DNA from: Nocardia nova SH22a
GTDB lineage: Bacteria > Actinomycetota > Actinomycetes > Mycobacteriales > Mycobacteriaceae
Direction of reading: 5' to 3'
Length of the DNA: 64,000 nt
Assembly: GCF_000523235.1 (NCBI RefSeq)
Contig: NZ_CP006850.1
Location: forward strand, 3,162,001-3,226,000
The first letter of the stretch is position 1. Each line of letters begins with the position of its first letter. Of the stretch, positions 41,787-50,552 are shown piece by piece. Made by a program: the position numbers and the translations under genes. Under the pieces are notes generated by a model that saw only the letters and a program-made list of their open reading frames with translations, was not told the DNA's origin and did not search any database.

Positions 41787-43797
41787 AGTGATGCTCGTCG
41801 TGGTAGACGAGAATATTGCCGACCTCGACCGGGCACACATCGCGTTCGCAGACCGCGTCGGTGAGATCGATGGGGAAGACGTTGGGGAATGCGGCGGACG
41901 GGTCGAGTGCGGGATCCACGGGCGCGAGGGCGTCCTCGCGCCGCATCCCGCAGCTGATCCGGTCGCCGTGGCGGGCCAGGCAGTCGACGGCGCGATAGCG
42001 AATGCCGTTGCGGCGCAACCACGGGGTGTCGCGGACGGCGATCACCTTCATGCCCTCGTCGGACAGCGCCCGCCAGACATCGAGGTAGTCCTGGGGCGTC
42101 TCGTCGCCACCGGCGTCGACCGGCCGGGTGCCGGTGGTGAACACCCAGTCCGGCTTCTCCTGTCCCAGCAGGTCGATGACATCGTGGGACCAGTCGCGGC
42201 AGTCCGGATTCGCTTCGCCCTTGTACATCGGATTCGGATCGAGGGTGAGCGGGCAGCCCATCTTCAGGTGCACCAGGATCCGGAACCGGTGCTGTTCGGC
42301 CAGCTGCTGTAGCGCGGGCATCCAGTGCTCGGCGTGCGAATTCCCGACCACCGCGAGGGTGCGCGGGGCGTCGGGGACGCCGTAGGTGCAGGTGACCACC
42401 TCGCGGTGATCCCAGTCGGCGATACAGCCGTCGACGGTCGGGCTGGGCAGTTCGGCCGGAGCCTCGTACAGCGTCGGGCGCATCTTGGCCTGCGGCACCG
42501 ACGCACCGCCGGCCAGGGCCTCCGCGCCCGGATAGCGCACCGGATCGAGGACGCCCACCGCCCGCGGCGGATGGGTCTGCACCACCGCACTCCAGGTCAC
42601 CGCCGCCGACGCCACCACCGCCGCCGTCAATGACACCGCCACCGCGGTGGTGCGGCGGTAGCGCGGTCCGAACATCGGCTCCGCGGCGGAGGTGCGCTGC
42701 GGCCTGCGCATCCGCAACGGCTGCTCGATATAGCGATGGGTCAGGTAGGCCAGCCCCAGTGATATCGCGATCACGGCCGTGCCGAGAGCGAATCCCGCAT
42801 GGGTGCCGCCGCCCTCGGCGAGCAGGAAGATCAGCAACGGCCAGTGCCAGAGATACAAGGAATAGGCGAGATCGCCCAGCCGGACGAGCGGGCCGGAGGC
42901 GAGCATCCGGGTCGGCCACGGCTGCCGCGCCGCCGCCACGCCCGCCCCGGCCAGGATCAGCGCCACCGCCGCGCCTACCGGCAGCAGCGCGGGCGGGCCC
43001 GGGAACTGATTCGCGCCGTTGGTGATCCAGCCGCCGGCCACCACCACGGCCAGGCCCGCGACCGCGAGCACGATCCGGACCACGCGCGGCATCCGCAGCG
43101 AGGTCGCGGCCAGCGCCAGTCCGGCGCCGACCAGCAATTCCCACGCGCGTGCCGCGCTGTCGTAGTAGTTCCAGCCCTGATGGGTGGCCGATCCGTGCGC
43201 GGCGTAGAGGAACGAGCAGATCCCGGCGAGCGTGATCACCGCGGCCAGCGCGGGCCGGGTGGCATCGGGACGGCCCAGCCTGCGGCACACCCACACCGTC
43301 GCCGCCACGACCAGGAGTGCGGCGAGGTAGTACTGCCCCTGCACCGACATCGACCACAGATGTTGCAGCGGGCTCACCGAGGGATCGGCCGCGAGATAGT
43401 CCGACCAGGTCAGCGCGAGCCGCCAGTTCTGGTAGTAGAACATCGAGGCCAGCGTCTGCCCGGCCAGATCGCCCCACTGTGTGTAAGGCCGCAGCGTGAC
43501 ACTCGCCACCAGGACCGCGCCGAGCACCACGACCAGCGCCGGAAGCAGTCGCCGCGCGGTCCGTCGCAGCGTGTCCCCGACGCCCACCGGGCCGCCGGAT
43601 CCGGCTCGCCGCAACAGCGAACCGGTGAAGAAATAGCCCGACAGGACGAGGAAGATGTCGACCCCGCCGGAGACCCGCCCGAACCAGATGTGGAACACCA
43701 CGACCAGGGCGATCGCCAGTCCCCGCAGGCCGTCCAGATCCCGGCGGTAGGCGGTGCCCACCGAACCGGTCGTCGTCTCGCTCACCGTCGTGGACAT
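41713..43797 (-). CDS. Membrane acyltransferase 3 with C-terminal SGNH domain (OafA type)
   Basis: The 694-residue protein begins with an acyltransferase-3 membrane domain (YRRDLDGLRGLAIALVVVFH with the catalytic His, GGVDIFLVLSGYFFTG, LQHLWSMSVQGQYY) of about ten helices up to residue 390. It continues with an extracytoplasmic SGNH hydrolase-like domain carrying VVGNSHAEHW and ending DEHHFTASYA. Such proteins O-acetylate or O-acylate surface sugars. Start ATG 43797. It is convergent with gpgS and divergent from the TetR gene; a long palindrome lies in the shared promoter region. Confidence 0.87.
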   Translation of the reverse strand: MSTTVSETTTGSVGTAYRRDLDGLRGLAIALVVVFHIWFGRVSGGVDIFLVLSGYFFTGSLLRRAGSGGPVGVGDTLRRTARRLLPALVVVLGAVLVASVTLRPYTQWGDLAGQTLASMFYYQNWRLALTWSDYLAADPSVSPLQHLWSMSVQGQYYLAALLVVAATVWVCRRLGRPDATRPALAAVITLAGICSFLYAAHGSATHQGWNYYDSAARAWELLVGAGLALAATSLRMPRVVRIVLAVAGLAVVVAGGWITNGANQFPGPPALLPVGAAVALILAGAGVAAARQPWPTRMLASGPLVRLGDLAYSLYLWHWPLLIFLLAEGGGTHAGFALGTAVIAISLGLAYLTHRYIEQPLRMRRPQRTSAAEPMFGPRYRRTTAVAVSLTAAVVASAAVTWSAVVQTHPPRAVGVLDPVRYPGAEALAGGASVPQAKMRPTLYEAPAELPSPTVDGCIADWDHREVVTCTYGVPDAPRTLAVVGNSHAEHWMPALQQLAEQHRFRILVHLKMGCPLTLDPNPMYKGEANPDCRDWSHDVIDLLGQEKPDWVFTTGTRPVDAGGDETPQDYLDVWRALSDEGMKVIAVRDTPWLRRNGIRYRAVDCLARHGDRISCGMRREDALAPVDPALDPSAAFPNVFPIDLTDAVCERDVCPVEVGNILVYHDEHHFTASYARSLAPALGRQLQPLTGWW

Positions 43798-43931
43798 GGC
43801 GGCACAGCGGTAGCGACGGAGTGAACGGAAGGGGCGGACGGCACGACAATTCCCTATCACACCGGCCCGATCCGGGACCAATGCCGCGCGCCGGTCGGCC
43901 TCTTGTCCTGGTGCCCACAGCGCGCTACAGT

Positions 43932-43960
43932 TTGGGCATTCACCCAAGGTGAATGCCCAA
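43932..43960. promoter_or_regulatory. 29-bp perfect palindromic operator
   Basis: TTGGGCATTCACC at 43932-43944 and its exact complement at 43948-43960 are separated by CAA. The site lies between the acyltransferase start (43797) and the TetR start (43993) and overlaps where a promoter for the TetR gene is expected. It is a very strong candidate for TetR autorepression. Confidence 0.7.
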
Positions 43961-43992
43961 TGCGGCCGGATTTTCCGATGGACAGGAGTGCG

Positions 43993-44553
43993 ATGGTCAC
44001 CGCCGCGGAACAAGGCCGCGATACCCGCGCACGACTGATGGACGCCGCGATCGCGATGATCGACGAGCACGGCTGGGGCGCGGTCACCACCCGGCTGGTC
44101 GCCGAACGAGCGGGGGTTCGCGCCGGGCTCGTGCACTACCACTTCCGCTCGGTGGACGATCTGCTGATCGACGCGGCAGTGCGTATGGTGCGCGGTCTCG
44201 TCGAGAACATGGCCGGTGCGGCCAGCGGCGATCCGGTCACCGCACTGCTGGCGAGCATCGCCGGATTCGACGATGCCGCCGAGACCCGCGTATTCGGCGA
44301 AATCCTGCTGGCCGCGAGCCGCCGCGACCGATTGCGCGCGGGCCTGGCCGACGTGCTCACCGAATTCCGTGCCGGTCTCGCCGACCGGCTCCGGGCGGAC
44401 TCGGCCGTCCCCGACCCGGAGGCCGCCGCGGCCGTCCTGGTCGCGGCGCTGGACGGCCTGGTCCTGCACCGGCTCATCGACCCGAACATCCGGGCGCTCG
44501 ACTTCGGCCCGGCTCTGCGCCGATTGGCCGGGGCGGGGCAGGAGACACCGTGA
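43993..44553 (+). CDS. TetR family transcriptional regulator
   Basis: The 186-residue protein has a TetR helix-turn-helix (about residues 8-55: TRARLMDAAIAMIDEHGWGA, then AERAGVRAGLVHYHFRSVDD) and a short ligand domain. ATG 43993 has AGGAG at 43983-43987; another ATG at 43978 is possible. A 29-bp palindrome 33 bases upstream is probably its operator, which would also cover the acyltransferase promoter. Downstream, the DDN-type reductase gene follows in the same direction and may be coregulated. Confidence 0.88.
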   Translation: MVTAAEQGRDTRARLMDAAIAMIDEHGWGAVTTRLVAERAGVRAGLVHYHFRSVDDLLIDAAVRMVRGLVENMAGAASGDPVTALLASIAGFDDAAETRVFGEILLAASRRDRLRAGLADVLTEFRAGLADRLRADSAVPDPEAAAAVLVAALDGLVLHRLIDPNIRALDFGPALRRLAGAGQETP

Positions 44554-44641
44554 GTACGCGGCGGCTCGCGGCGCCGACCGATGTTCCGCACGTTACCGAG
44601 GCATCGTGAGCGACATCTGCGCTCGCTGACAGGAGGCAATC

Positions 44642-45106
44642 ATGACGTGCGCCGACACCGTGGCCGGGCTCGGCGCACGGGCACTGCGGACGCGCGGGCT
44701 GGTGCGCGCGCCGATCGCGATCTACCGGGCGGGCCTGGGCTTCCTGTTCGGCAGCCGCATGCTGATGCTGGAACATATCGGCAGGACCAGCGGGGCGCGG
44801 CGCTACGTCGTGCTCGAGGTCGTCGACCGTCCCGGGCCCGGGGAACTGGTGATCGTCTCCGGCTTCGGCGCCCGCTCCCAGTGGTACCGCAATATCGCGG
44901 CCGAACCGTCCGTGCGGGTGTGGGTCGGGTGGCGTCGTGGCGTGCCCGCCCGTGCCGTCGCGATGGACGACGCGGAATCGGCGGCTGCCCTGGCCCGGTA
45001 TCAGCGCGCGCATCCGGCCGCGTGGAAGAATCTGCGCGCGATGATCGAGCGCGCGACCGGGGTGCCGGTCGACACCCTGCCGATGGTGCGATTGCGGCTG
45101 CGCTGA
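44642..45106 (+). CDS. DDN-type F420-dependent nitroreductase family protein
   Basis: The 154-residue protein fits the deazaflavin-dependent nitroreductase (DUF385) family: MLMLEHIGRTSGARRYVVLE, VSGFGARSQWYRNIAAEP and the closing MVRLRLR strand. Members of the F420-binding split beta-barrel group use reduced F420 to reduce quinones and nitro compounds and are typical for mycobacteria and nocardiae. AGGAGG precedes ATG 44642. The preceding TetR gene, 88 bases away, may regulate it. Confidence 0.85.
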   Translation: MTCADTVAGLGARALRTRGLVRAPIAIYRAGLGFLFGSRMLMLEHIGRTSGARRYVVLEVVDRPGPGELVIVSGFGARSQWYRNIAAEPSVRVWVGWRRGVPARAVAMDDAESAAALARYQRAHPAAWKNLRAMIERATGVPVDTLPMVRLRLR

Positions 45107-45196
45107 CCGCCGACGCGCGCGGGGAATGCCGCGCCGCCCAGGTGATGTCACGTAGCGTCGAGGCCGATGCACAGTCGAAACGAAACGGGGCACCCG

Positions 45197-47596
45197 ATGG
45201 ACGACCGGATCGAGCAGCTGGCAAAGCAATTGGACCTGCCGGCGAAACTACGGCTGATCTCCGGTGCCGGAATGTTCCGTATGGCCGGTGATCCCGCGAT
45301 CGGGCTCGCCGAGATGCCGGTGTCGGACGGTCCGTCGGGTGTCCGCGGGGAGAACTGGGACGAACGCGATCCGTCGGTGAGCCTGCCGTCGGGTACCGCG
45401 CTGGCGGCCACCTGGGATCGGGATCTGCTCACCGAGATCGGCGCGCTCATCGCCGCCGAGGCCCACCGCAAGCGTGTGCACGCCGTCCTCGGCCCGACCG
45501 TGAATCTGCACCGATCCCCGCTGGGCGGAAGGCATTTCGAGTGCTTCTCCGAGGATCCGATGCTCACCGCGGAGATCGCGTCCGCCTATGTCCGGGCGGT
45601 CCAGGCGCACGGCGTCGCCGCCTGCCCGAAACACTATGTCGCCAACGATTCCGAGACCGATCGCTTCACCGTGGACGTGCGCGTGCCGTCGCGAGCGCTG
45701 CACGAGCTGTACCTGTATCCGTTCGAACGCGCGGTCGCCGCGGGCGCCTGGATGGTGATGGCCGCCTACAACAGCGTCGACGGCACCACCATGACCGAAT
45801 CGCCGCTGCTGGACGAACCACTCAAGGGCGCTTGGGGTTTCGATGGCGTCGTGGTCTCCGACTGGACCGCCGTGCGCAGTACCGACGGCGCCGCCCGCGG
45901 AACGGACCTGTGCATGCCCGGCCCGTCGCCGCTGTGGGGGCAGGCACTGGCCGACGCGATCGCCACGGGCACCGTGCCCGAATCCGCGATCGACGAAAAG
46001 GTCCGGCGCATCCTGCGTTTCGCCGATCGCGTGGGCGGATTCGCCGACTCCGCGTCGCCGCCGGTGCCCGATATCTCCGACGAGCAGGCCCGCGCACTGG
46101 TGCGCCGCGCCGCCGCGGCCGCGATGGTGCTGGTGCACAACGACGGTGTGCTGCCGCTGGCCCCGGACACCTCGATCGCGGTCCTGGGTCCGGCCGCCGC
46201 CGATCCGCGGTACATGGGCGGCGGCAGCGCCACCGTGATCCCCGCCGATACGGTGACCCCCGTCGAAGGCCTGTCCGCGGTGCTGCCCGTGACGCACACC
46301 CCGGGCATCCGGCTCACCGACGATCTGATTCCGGTACCCCTGGACCTGGTCACCGACCCGGCCACCGGCACACCGGGCCTGTGCCTGCGCTACCTCGACG
46401 GTGAGCGCGTCCTCGACACCCAGCACCGCACCGCGGGCAGGCTGGTCCTGTTCGGCGATCCGAACGCCGCGGCGGCGAACGCGATCGAACTGCGGGCGCG
46501 GCTGCGGGCGGATGTGGCCGGTACCTGGCGCATCGGTGTGGCCGGGCTGGGACACTGCGTCCTGGAACTCGACGGCGAGACCGTGATCGACACCGAGGTC
46601 ACCTTCGAGGGCTCGGATCCCGTTGCCGCACTGCTGGATCCACCGCAGCGCTCGGTCGAGCGCGACCTGGCGGCCGGGGAAACGGTCGAGGTGCGTATAC
46701 GTATCACCGTCGGGTCCGGCCCCGAGGCCATGGCCGGACTCGGCGCGATCCTGGGGGTCGGCCTGGGAATCGCTCGCCCGCAGCGCGCTCCCGAGGACGA
46801 ATTCGCCGCCGCGATCGAGACCGCGCGCCGTGCCGAGGTCGCGGTGGTCGTGGTCGGCACGACCGAACAGCTCGAGAGCGAAGGCCGCGATCGCACCACA
46901 CTCGCGCTGCCCGGCCGCCAGAACGACCTCGTAGCCGCCGTGGCCGCCGCCAATCCGCGCACCGTCGTAGTGGTGAATTCCGGTGCGCCCGTGGAGATGC
47001 CGTGGCGCGACGACGTCGCCGCGGTCCTGCTTACCTGGTTCCCCGGCCAGGAGTTCGGCGCCGCGCTGGCCGATGTGCTCACCGGTGCGGCCGAACCCGG
47101 CGGCCGGTTGCCGACGACCTGGCCGAAGGAACTCGCCGATGTCCCCGTCCGCGAGACGATTCCGGACGCCGACGGCCGCCTGAGCTACGACGAAGGGATT
47201 CACATCGGCTATCGCGCCTGGTTGCGGGCGGGTGTGCAGCCCGCCTACCCCTTCGGGCACGGACTCGGATACACCGTCTGGGAACTGAGCGAACTGCTGG
47301 TCGACGGCCGCGACATCGAGGTGACGGTGGCCAATATCGGTGAGCGGGACGGTAAGCAGATCATCCAGGTGTACCTGTCGCGCGACGACAGCGAGATCGA
47401 GCGGCCGGTGCGCTGGCTGGCGGCCTTCGCCGCGGTCACGGCCGCGGCGGGCGACCAGCGGCGGGTGCGGATCACGGTGCCGCAGCGCGCCTTCGAACAC
47501 CGGACCGAGGCGGGATGGGCCACCGAATCCGGGCCGTTCACCGTGCACGTCGGCACCTCGGTGATCGCGCTGCCGCTGACCGCGCCGATCGAGTGA
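45197..47596 (+). CDS. Glycoside hydrolase family 3 beta-glucosidase-like enzyme
   Basis: The 799-residue protein has the GH3 order: an N-terminal barrel with MPVSDGPSGVRGE, LGPTVNLHRSPLGGRHFECFSEDP, ACPKHYVAND and the nucleophile Asp222 in VVSDWTA, a second sandwich domain interrupted by a PA14-like insertion (about residues 375-530), and a fibronectin III-like C-terminal domain. There is no signal peptide, so it would act inside the cell on imported oligosaccharides or glycosides. ATG 45197 (MDDRIEQ) is preferred over 45167. The sugar specificity is unknown. Confidence 0.88.
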   Translation: MDDRIEQLAKQLDLPAKLRLISGAGMFRMAGDPAIGLAEMPVSDGPSGVRGENWDERDPSVSLPSGTALAATWDRDLLTEIGALIAAEAHRKRVHAVLGPTVNLHRSPLGGRHFECFSEDPMLTAEIASAYVRAVQAHGVAACPKHYVANDSETDRFTVDVRVPSRALHELYLYPFERAVAAGAWMVMAAYNSVDGTTMTESPLLDEPLKGAWGFDGVVVSDWTAVRSTDGAARGTDLCMPGPSPLWGQALADAIATGTVPESAIDEKVRRILRFADRVGGFADSASPPVPDISDEQARALVRRAAAAAMVLVHNDGVLPLAPDTSIAVLGPAAADPRYMGGGSATVIPADTVTPVEGLSAVLPVTHTPGIRLTDDLIPVPLDLVTDPATGTPGLCLRYLDGERVLDTQHRTAGRLVLFGDPNAAAANAIELRARLRADVAGTWRIGVAGLGHCVLELDGETVIDTEVTFEGSDPVAALLDPPQRSVERDLAAGETVEVRIRITVGSGPEAMAGLGAILGVGLGIARPQRAPEDEFAAAIETARRAEVAVVVVGTTEQLESEGRDRTTLALPGRQNDLVAAVAAANPRTVVVVNSGAPVEMPWRDDVAAVLLTWFPGQEFGAALADVLTGAAEPGGRLPTTWPKELADVPVRETIPDADGRLSYDEGIHIGYRAWLRAGVQPAYPFGHGLGYTVWELSELLVDGRDIEVTVANIGERDGKQIIQVYLSRDDSEIERPVRWLAAFAAVTAAAGDQRRVRITVPQRAFEHRTEAGWATESGPFTVHVGTSVIALPLTAPIE

Positions 47597-47706
47597 CCGC
47601 CGGGTGTCGTGCAATCCGGGCTGGCGTACTGGACGAGTGACCAGTAATCTGCGACACACACGGATGGAGGGTCGCAGTGTCGCGGCCGGACCCGAAGGAG
47701 CGATCA

Positions 47707-49770
47707 GTGACGTTGACCCGGCGATCGATGCTGGCCGGTACCGTGACCGCCGCCGCGGCGGCGGCCGGAGTGGCGGCCACCGGCACCGCGGGTGCGGCGC
47801 CCCTGCGTGCCACCGGTGAGGCGGGCTATCTCGTCGGCGCCGGTATCGCCGACGTCACCGGCGCGGTCGCCGGTCAGGGCATGATGGGCTACTCCGAACT
47901 CGACCAGGTCGCCTCCGGACTGCTGATGCGGACCTGGGCCCGCGCCTACATCGTGGTCGACCGGGCCACCGGGGACCGGATCGCCTTCGTCAGCGCCGAC
48001 ATCGCCTGCCTGTTCCAGTCGGTGCATCTGGCCGTCATACAGCGGCTGGCACAGCGCTTCGGCGCGCTCTACACCGAGCGCAATGTGAATGTCAACGCCA
48101 CCCACAATCACAACTCCTGCGGCGGCACCGCTCGCGAGTACGCGTATTCCCTTGCCGCATACGGCTTCCAGAACAACTCCCATCAGGCCGAGGTCGACGG
48201 CATCGTGGCCGCGCTGGTGGCCGCTCACGACAATCTGGCCCCCGGCACCCTGGCACTGGGCCACGGCGAACTGCACGACGCCTCGGCCAATCGCTCCCGG
48301 GTCGCCTTCGAACTCAATCCGCCCGAGGACAAGTCGGAGTTCCCGAACGCCATCGACCCGAAGGTCACAGTGCTGCGACTGCGCCAAGGCGCGAAGGACA
48401 TCGGCGCGATCACCTGGTTCGCCACCCACGGCACCTCGCTGACCGACGCCAACACGCTGATCTCGGCCGACAACAAGGGCTATGCCAGCTACCGCTGGGA
48501 ACACGACGAGATGGGAGTGCGCCACCGCGAGGGCGGCGCCGGATTCGTCGCGGCCTTCGCCCAGACCAATGCCGGTGACATGACCCCGAATCTGGGTCTG
48601 ACGCCCTGGCATCCGTCCGGCCCGACCGAGGACAACCGGCTCAACTGCGCGCTCATCGGCGAACGCCAATATCAGGCCGGGCGTGCGGCTTTCGATGCCG
48701 CGCGGCCGATGAGCGGCGGGGGAGTGGACGCCGCGCTGCGCTATCTGAACATGGCCGACATCGCGATCGACGGTTCCTACACGCCCGACGGCAAACCCGC
48801 GCGCACCGCCCCGGCGATGATGGGCGCCGCCGCGGCCGCCACCAGTTCGGAGGACAACTGGAAGACCCAGCTGTCGTTCCTGCAGGAGGGCGACACCAAT
48901 CCGGTGGTCGCCGCGCTCGGCGGCCTGAACGGTCCGGTCGAGCAGTGGATGCGAGATGTGCAGGCGCCCAAGCTCATCGTCGCGCCGCTGGGGGTGCTGC
49001 CGCCGCGGCCCTGGGTCCCGCTGACGGTGCCGATCCAGATCCTGCGCATCGGTGATCTGGTGCTGGCCTCGGGTCCGGCGGAATACACCGTGGTCTCGGG
49101 TCTGCGCATCCGGCGGGTGGTCGCGCACGCACTGTCGGTGCCGTTGGAAAACGTGCTGCTGCAAGGCTATTCGAACGGCTACAGCGGTTACGTCACCACA
49201 CCGGAGGAATACGCCTCCCAGCAGTACGAGGGCGGCGAGACCCTCTACGGCCGCTGGACGCTGCCGGCCTACGTGCAGGAGTTCGACCGGCTGGCCCGCG
49301 CCGTGGCCGCGCGCACCGATCTCGGCCGGGGCCCCGCTCCGCTGGACTGGACCACCGGTGCGCAGCCGAATCTGCTCCCGCCCGTCCCCGCCGACACACC
49401 GGTCGCCGGGCGGGCGTTCGGCGATGTGCTCACCGCGCCGAAACCCTCCTACGGCCGCGGTGAGACGGTGGCCGTGGAGTTCTGCGGCGCCCACCCGAAC
49501 AACGACTTCCACACCGGCGCCACCTATTTCGAGGTGGAGCGCGCCGACGGCGACCGCTGGATCACCGGCTACGACGACAACGACTGGTGCACCGAACTGC
49601 ACTGGTCGCGTCCGCCCGGCCAGGACTCGGCCTCGATCATCGCCGTGCACTGGACGATTCCGGGCGACGCCGACGCGGGCCGCTACCGCATCCGGTACCA
49701 CGGCGACCGCCGCGACGGCGCCTCGACCACCGCGTTCACCGGCGCCACCACCGAATTCCAGGTCGGCTGA
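47707..49770 (+). CDS. Neutral/alkaline ceramidase, exported
   Basis: The 687-residue protein has a twin-arginine-like leader (LTRRSMLAG, then an Ala-rich core, cleavage near AGAAP). The mature chain has the neutral ceramidase signatures: GAGIADVTG, NVNATHNHNSCGG (zinc region), FVAAFAQTNAGDMTPNLG and a C-terminal immunoglobulin-like domain with SYGRGETVAVEF. The enzyme hydrolyses the amide bond of ceramides. GAAGGAG precedes GTG 47707. Most actinomycetes make no ceramides, so host or environmental sphingolipids are the likely substrates. Pathogen-associated homologs (Mycobacterium, Pseudomonas) are known. Confidence 0.9.
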   Translation: MTLTRRSMLAGTVTAAAAAAGVAATGTAGAAPLRATGEAGYLVGAGIADVTGAVAGQGMMGYSELDQVASGLLMRTWARAYIVVDRATGDRIAFVSADIACLFQSVHLAVIQRLAQRFGALYTERNVNVNATHNHNSCGGTAREYAYSLAAYGFQNNSHQAEVDGIVAALVAAHDNLAPGTLALGHGELHDASANRSRVAFELNPPEDKSEFPNAIDPKVTVLRLRQGAKDIGAITWFATHGTSLTDANTLISADNKGYASYRWEHDEMGVRHREGGAGFVAAFAQTNAGDMTPNLGLTPWHPSGPTEDNRLNCALIGERQYQAGRAAFDAARPMSGGGVDAALRYLNMADIAIDGSYTPDGKPARTAPAMMGAAAAATSSEDNWKTQLSFLQEGDTNPVVAALGGLNGPVEQWMRDVQAPKLIVAPLGVLPPRPWVPLTVPIQILRIGDLVLASGPAEYTVVSGLRIRRVVAHALSVPLENVLLQGYSNGYSGYVTTPEEYASQQYEGGETLYGRWTLPAYVQEFDRLARAVAARTDLGRGPAPLDWTTGAQPNLLPPVPADTPVAGRAFGDVLTAPKPSYGRGETVAVEFCGAHPNNDFHTGATYFEVERADGDRWITGYDDNDWCTELHWSRPPGQDSASIIAVHWTIPGDADAGRYRIRYHGDRRDGASTTAFTGATTEFQVG

Positions 49771-49775
49771 CGCCG

Positions 49776-50414
49776 TCAGTTCGTACCGGGCTCCTCGCCA
49801 GCGGAAACCGTTGCGGCCCCGCTGGTCTCGGCGACCGGCAGGGTGTCCAGATAGGCCGCCATCGCCTGCCCGGCCGTGACGAGCGGTGCGGTGGAGCGCA
49901 GCGTGCGGCTCAGGATGAACGCGCCCTCCAGCGCCCCCAGCACCGCGATCGTGAAGTCGTCCGCCGCGGCGGGGGCCAGGCCGCGCGCCCGGAAGTAGGC
50001 GCCGCCGCGGTCGAGCCAGTCGTCGATCACCTCGGCGGTCACCGCGCGCAATTCCGGTTCGCTGTCGGCGATCTCGCCCGCGACCGTGCCGACCGGGCAC
50101 ATGTTCATCCAGCCCGACTGCTCGATCTGTTCCGCCGCGGCGGTGAACGCGCACAGCACCGCCTCGCGCAGATCCGGATACGGATCCATGAGCATCGGCA
50201 GCAACTGGATGTAGGCCGCGCCGCTCGTGCGCAGGGCCGAGGCCGCGATCTGCTGCTTACCGCCCGGGAAGTGGTGGTACAGCGAGCCGATCGGGGCGTG
50301 TGCGGCGGCGGTGATCTGTTTGACGGTGGTCGAGCCGTATCCCTGGCGGCGCATCAGCTCCGCGGTCGCGGTGACGATGCGCTCGGCGGTCGGGCTTGAC
50401 ACGGAATCGGACAT
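49776..50414 (-). CDS. TetR family transcriptional regulator (LmrA/YxaF-like)
   Basis: The 212-residue protein has the TetR DNA-binding domain TAERIVTATAELMRRQGYGS, then KQITAAAHAPIGSLYHHFPGGKQ, which with its C-terminal pattern CPVGTVAGEI is typical for the LmrA/YxaF subgroup. It is divergent from the alpha/beta hydrolase at 50553. Two overlapping CTAGA operators lie directly upstream of its start and probably serve for autoregulation and control of the hydrolase. Confidence 0.88.
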   Translation of the reverse strand: MSDSVSSPTAERIVTATAELMRRQGYGSTTVKQITAAAHAPIGSLYHHFPGGKQQIAASALRTSGAAYIQLLPMLMDPYPDLREAVLCAFTAAAEQIEQSGWMNMCPVGTVAGEIADSEPELRAVTAEVIDDWLDRGGAYFRARGLAPAAADDFTIAVLGALEGAFILSRTLRSTAPLVTAGQAMAAYLDTLPVAETSGAATVSAGEEPGTN

Positions 50415-50423
50415 GCCTCAATA

Positions 50424-50455
50424 CTAGAGCAAGTATTCTAGAGTGAACGTTCTAG
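50424..50455. promoter_or_regulatory. Two overlapping TetR-type operators (CTAGA-n8-TCTAG)
   Basis: CTAGA-GCAAGTAT-TCTAG (50424-50441) and CTAGA-GTGAACGT-TCTAG (50438-50455) share their middle half-site, so three half-sites stand at a 14-base period. They start 10 bases from the TetR start codon. Cooperative binding of two dimers is suggested. Confidence 0.65.
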
Positions 50456-50552
50456 CTGGTGAACGTCGCGGCCGGGACGAACGCTCGCGGTGATCGAGCG
50501 CCTGCCTCCGACGGTTCCGCAAGGAGACGGCGCCACAAGGAGGTGGGCTGAT

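Noticed and set aside
45248..47659. Open frame of 803 codons antisense to the GH3 gene
   Set aside because: The GH3 protein has all family motifs on the plus strand, while the antisense product has none.
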